Source: an uncultured Clostridia bacterium (GTDB taxonomy: Bacteria; Bacillota; Clostridia; Oscillospirales; CAG-272). Taken from it: a stretch of DNA of 5,920 nt. Below are positions 5,345 to 5,920 of this stretch, one piece after another. The notes under the pieces were generated by a model that saw only the letters and a program-made list of their open reading frames with translations, did no database searches and was not told where the DNA came from. The stretch lies in the NCBI GenBank assembly GCA_937934385.1, contig CALGZV010000015.1, positions 1-5,920 of the forward strand. Reading direction: 5' to 3'. A program made the translations under genes and the position numbers. Each line of letters starts with the position of its first letter. The stretch's first letter is position 1.

Positions 5345-5920
5345 TTTCAGATGCCTCCTTTGCGGGTTCGGGTTCGCTCTGCGAGCGCATGATCTCGCGG
5401 TACAGCTCACAGCTGCGGGCAAGCTCCTTATGTGTCCCTGAGGCTGCGATGGCTCCGTCATCGAGAAGAATAACGCGGTCGGTTCCTTTCATGGACGATA
5501 TGCGTTGTGATATCAGAATTACGGCAACACGGTATTCTTCTGTAAGCTTACGTATCGCACCGCGCATTTTTCTGTCTGTCTCTGTATCAAGCGCGCTTGA
5601 TACGTCGTCAAGAATCAGCAGTTTTGCTCCGCATATTACGGATACGAGAGCGCGCGCAACGGTAAGTCTCTGACGCTGTCCGCCTGAAAAGTTTCTTCCG
5701 TTTTGTTCGACAGGCGCATCAAGTCCGCCCTTTTCGGTTACAAAATCGAGGGCTTGTGCGGCCGTGAGCGCTTTTATGAGGATTTCATCATCTGCGCCGC
5801 TGCTTCCGTATCTGAGATTTGAACCGACCGTGCCGCTGACGAGCGTTAAGTGTTGAGGAACGACTGCTATGTGCGCATGAAGTTCTGCAAGCGGTATTTC
5901 ATGTATCGGTATTCCGCAAA
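5337..5920 (-). CDS. ABC exporter half-transporter, degenerate subunit, C-terminal part only (5' end outside the window)
   Basis: The frame is open from the window edge to TAA at 5339-5337 and shows the last 193 residues, all from the nucleotide-binding domain. Visible positions are the Q-loop Q22 (VVPQHLTLVSGTVGSNLRYG), a canonical signature FSGGQ (77-81), Walker B LLILDD (100-105) and the D-loop SSALD. The H-loop reads ISQRI with Q138. The catalytic Glu after Walker B is Asp (D105) and the switch His is Gln. These are the two hallmark changes of the non-hydrolysing subunit in heterodimeric exporters such as TM287/288. Its signature is intact and would complete the working site formed with the downstream subunit. 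The Ser/Glu/Pro-rich tail (SQSEPEPAKEASENE) overlaps the next gene and contains that gene's ribosome binding site. Walker A and the membrane domain lie outside the window. Confidence 0.9.
   Translation of the reverse strand, partial: CGIPIHEIPLAELHAHIAVVPQHLTLVSGTVGSNLRYGSSGADDEILIKALTAAQALDFVTEKGGLDAPVEQNGRNFSGGQRQRLTVARALVSVICGAKLLILDDVSSALDTETDRKMRGAIRKLTEEYRVAVILISQRISSMKGTDRVILLDDGAIAASGTHKELARSCELYREIMRSQSEPEPAKEASENE
5354..5361 (-). promoter_or_regulatory. Strong ribosome binding site of the downstream exporter gene
   Basis: AAAGGAGG on the minus strand lies 9 nt before the ATG at 5344, inside the coding sequence of the upstream subunit. It rules out the much earlier in-frame ATG at 5461, which would add 39 residues of low-quality Arg/Pro/Ser-rich sequence made from the neighbour's coding region in another frame. 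Confidence 0.9.

Overview
The window looks like chromosomal DNA of a Gram-positive anaerobe of the Clostridia, probably an Oscillospiraceae/Ruminococcaceae-type gut bacterium. The grounds are strong AGGAGG-type ribosome binding sites, a perfect sigma-A promoter, A+T-rich intergenic DNA, a tRNA with an encoded CCA end, and a long ECF-type sigma factor with a C-terminal extension of a kind seen in Clostridia. The assignment is inferred from style, not from a database search.

Layout, left to right. Positions 62-1024 (+) encode a divergent class II aldolase-family protein, followed by a G+C-rich hairpin terminator (1047-1094). A non-coding stretch holds an A+T-rich repeat (copy 1, about 1165-1258) and a perfect 17-bp hairpin (1291-1329). 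Positions 3046-1592 (-) encode an ECF-type sigma factor with a long C-terminal extension. Its reading frame is broken near its 3' end: about 72 further plausible residues continue in a +1 frame and then back in the original frame, down to a stop at 1385. A well-placed ECF-type promoter lies just upstream of its GTG start. Next comes a second copy of the A+T-rich repeat (3252-3345), in the same orientation, so the sigma gene is bracketed by diverged direct repeats. Then come a terminator and a tRNA-Leu(GAG) gene on the minus strand (3473-3389) with a consensus promoter.

The right part (3596-5920, -) carries two overlapping genes for a heterodimeric ABC exporter. The upstream half runs off the window edge and is catalytically degenerate (Walker B Asp-Asp, H-loop Gln). 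The downstream half has canonical catalytic residues but an LSEGQ signature. Together they make the familiar one-good-site, one-degenerate-site exporter. The operon ends at a hairpin at 3537-3586.

The three blocks (aldolase, sigma factor, exporter with tRNA) show no clear functional link. I see no CRISPR array, transposase, phage gene or toxin-antitoxin pair. The points most worth checking are the broken 3' end and probable autoregulation of the sigma factor, the repeats around it, and the loss of a metal-ligand histidine in the aldolase-like protein. I found no convincing new multi-gene system.
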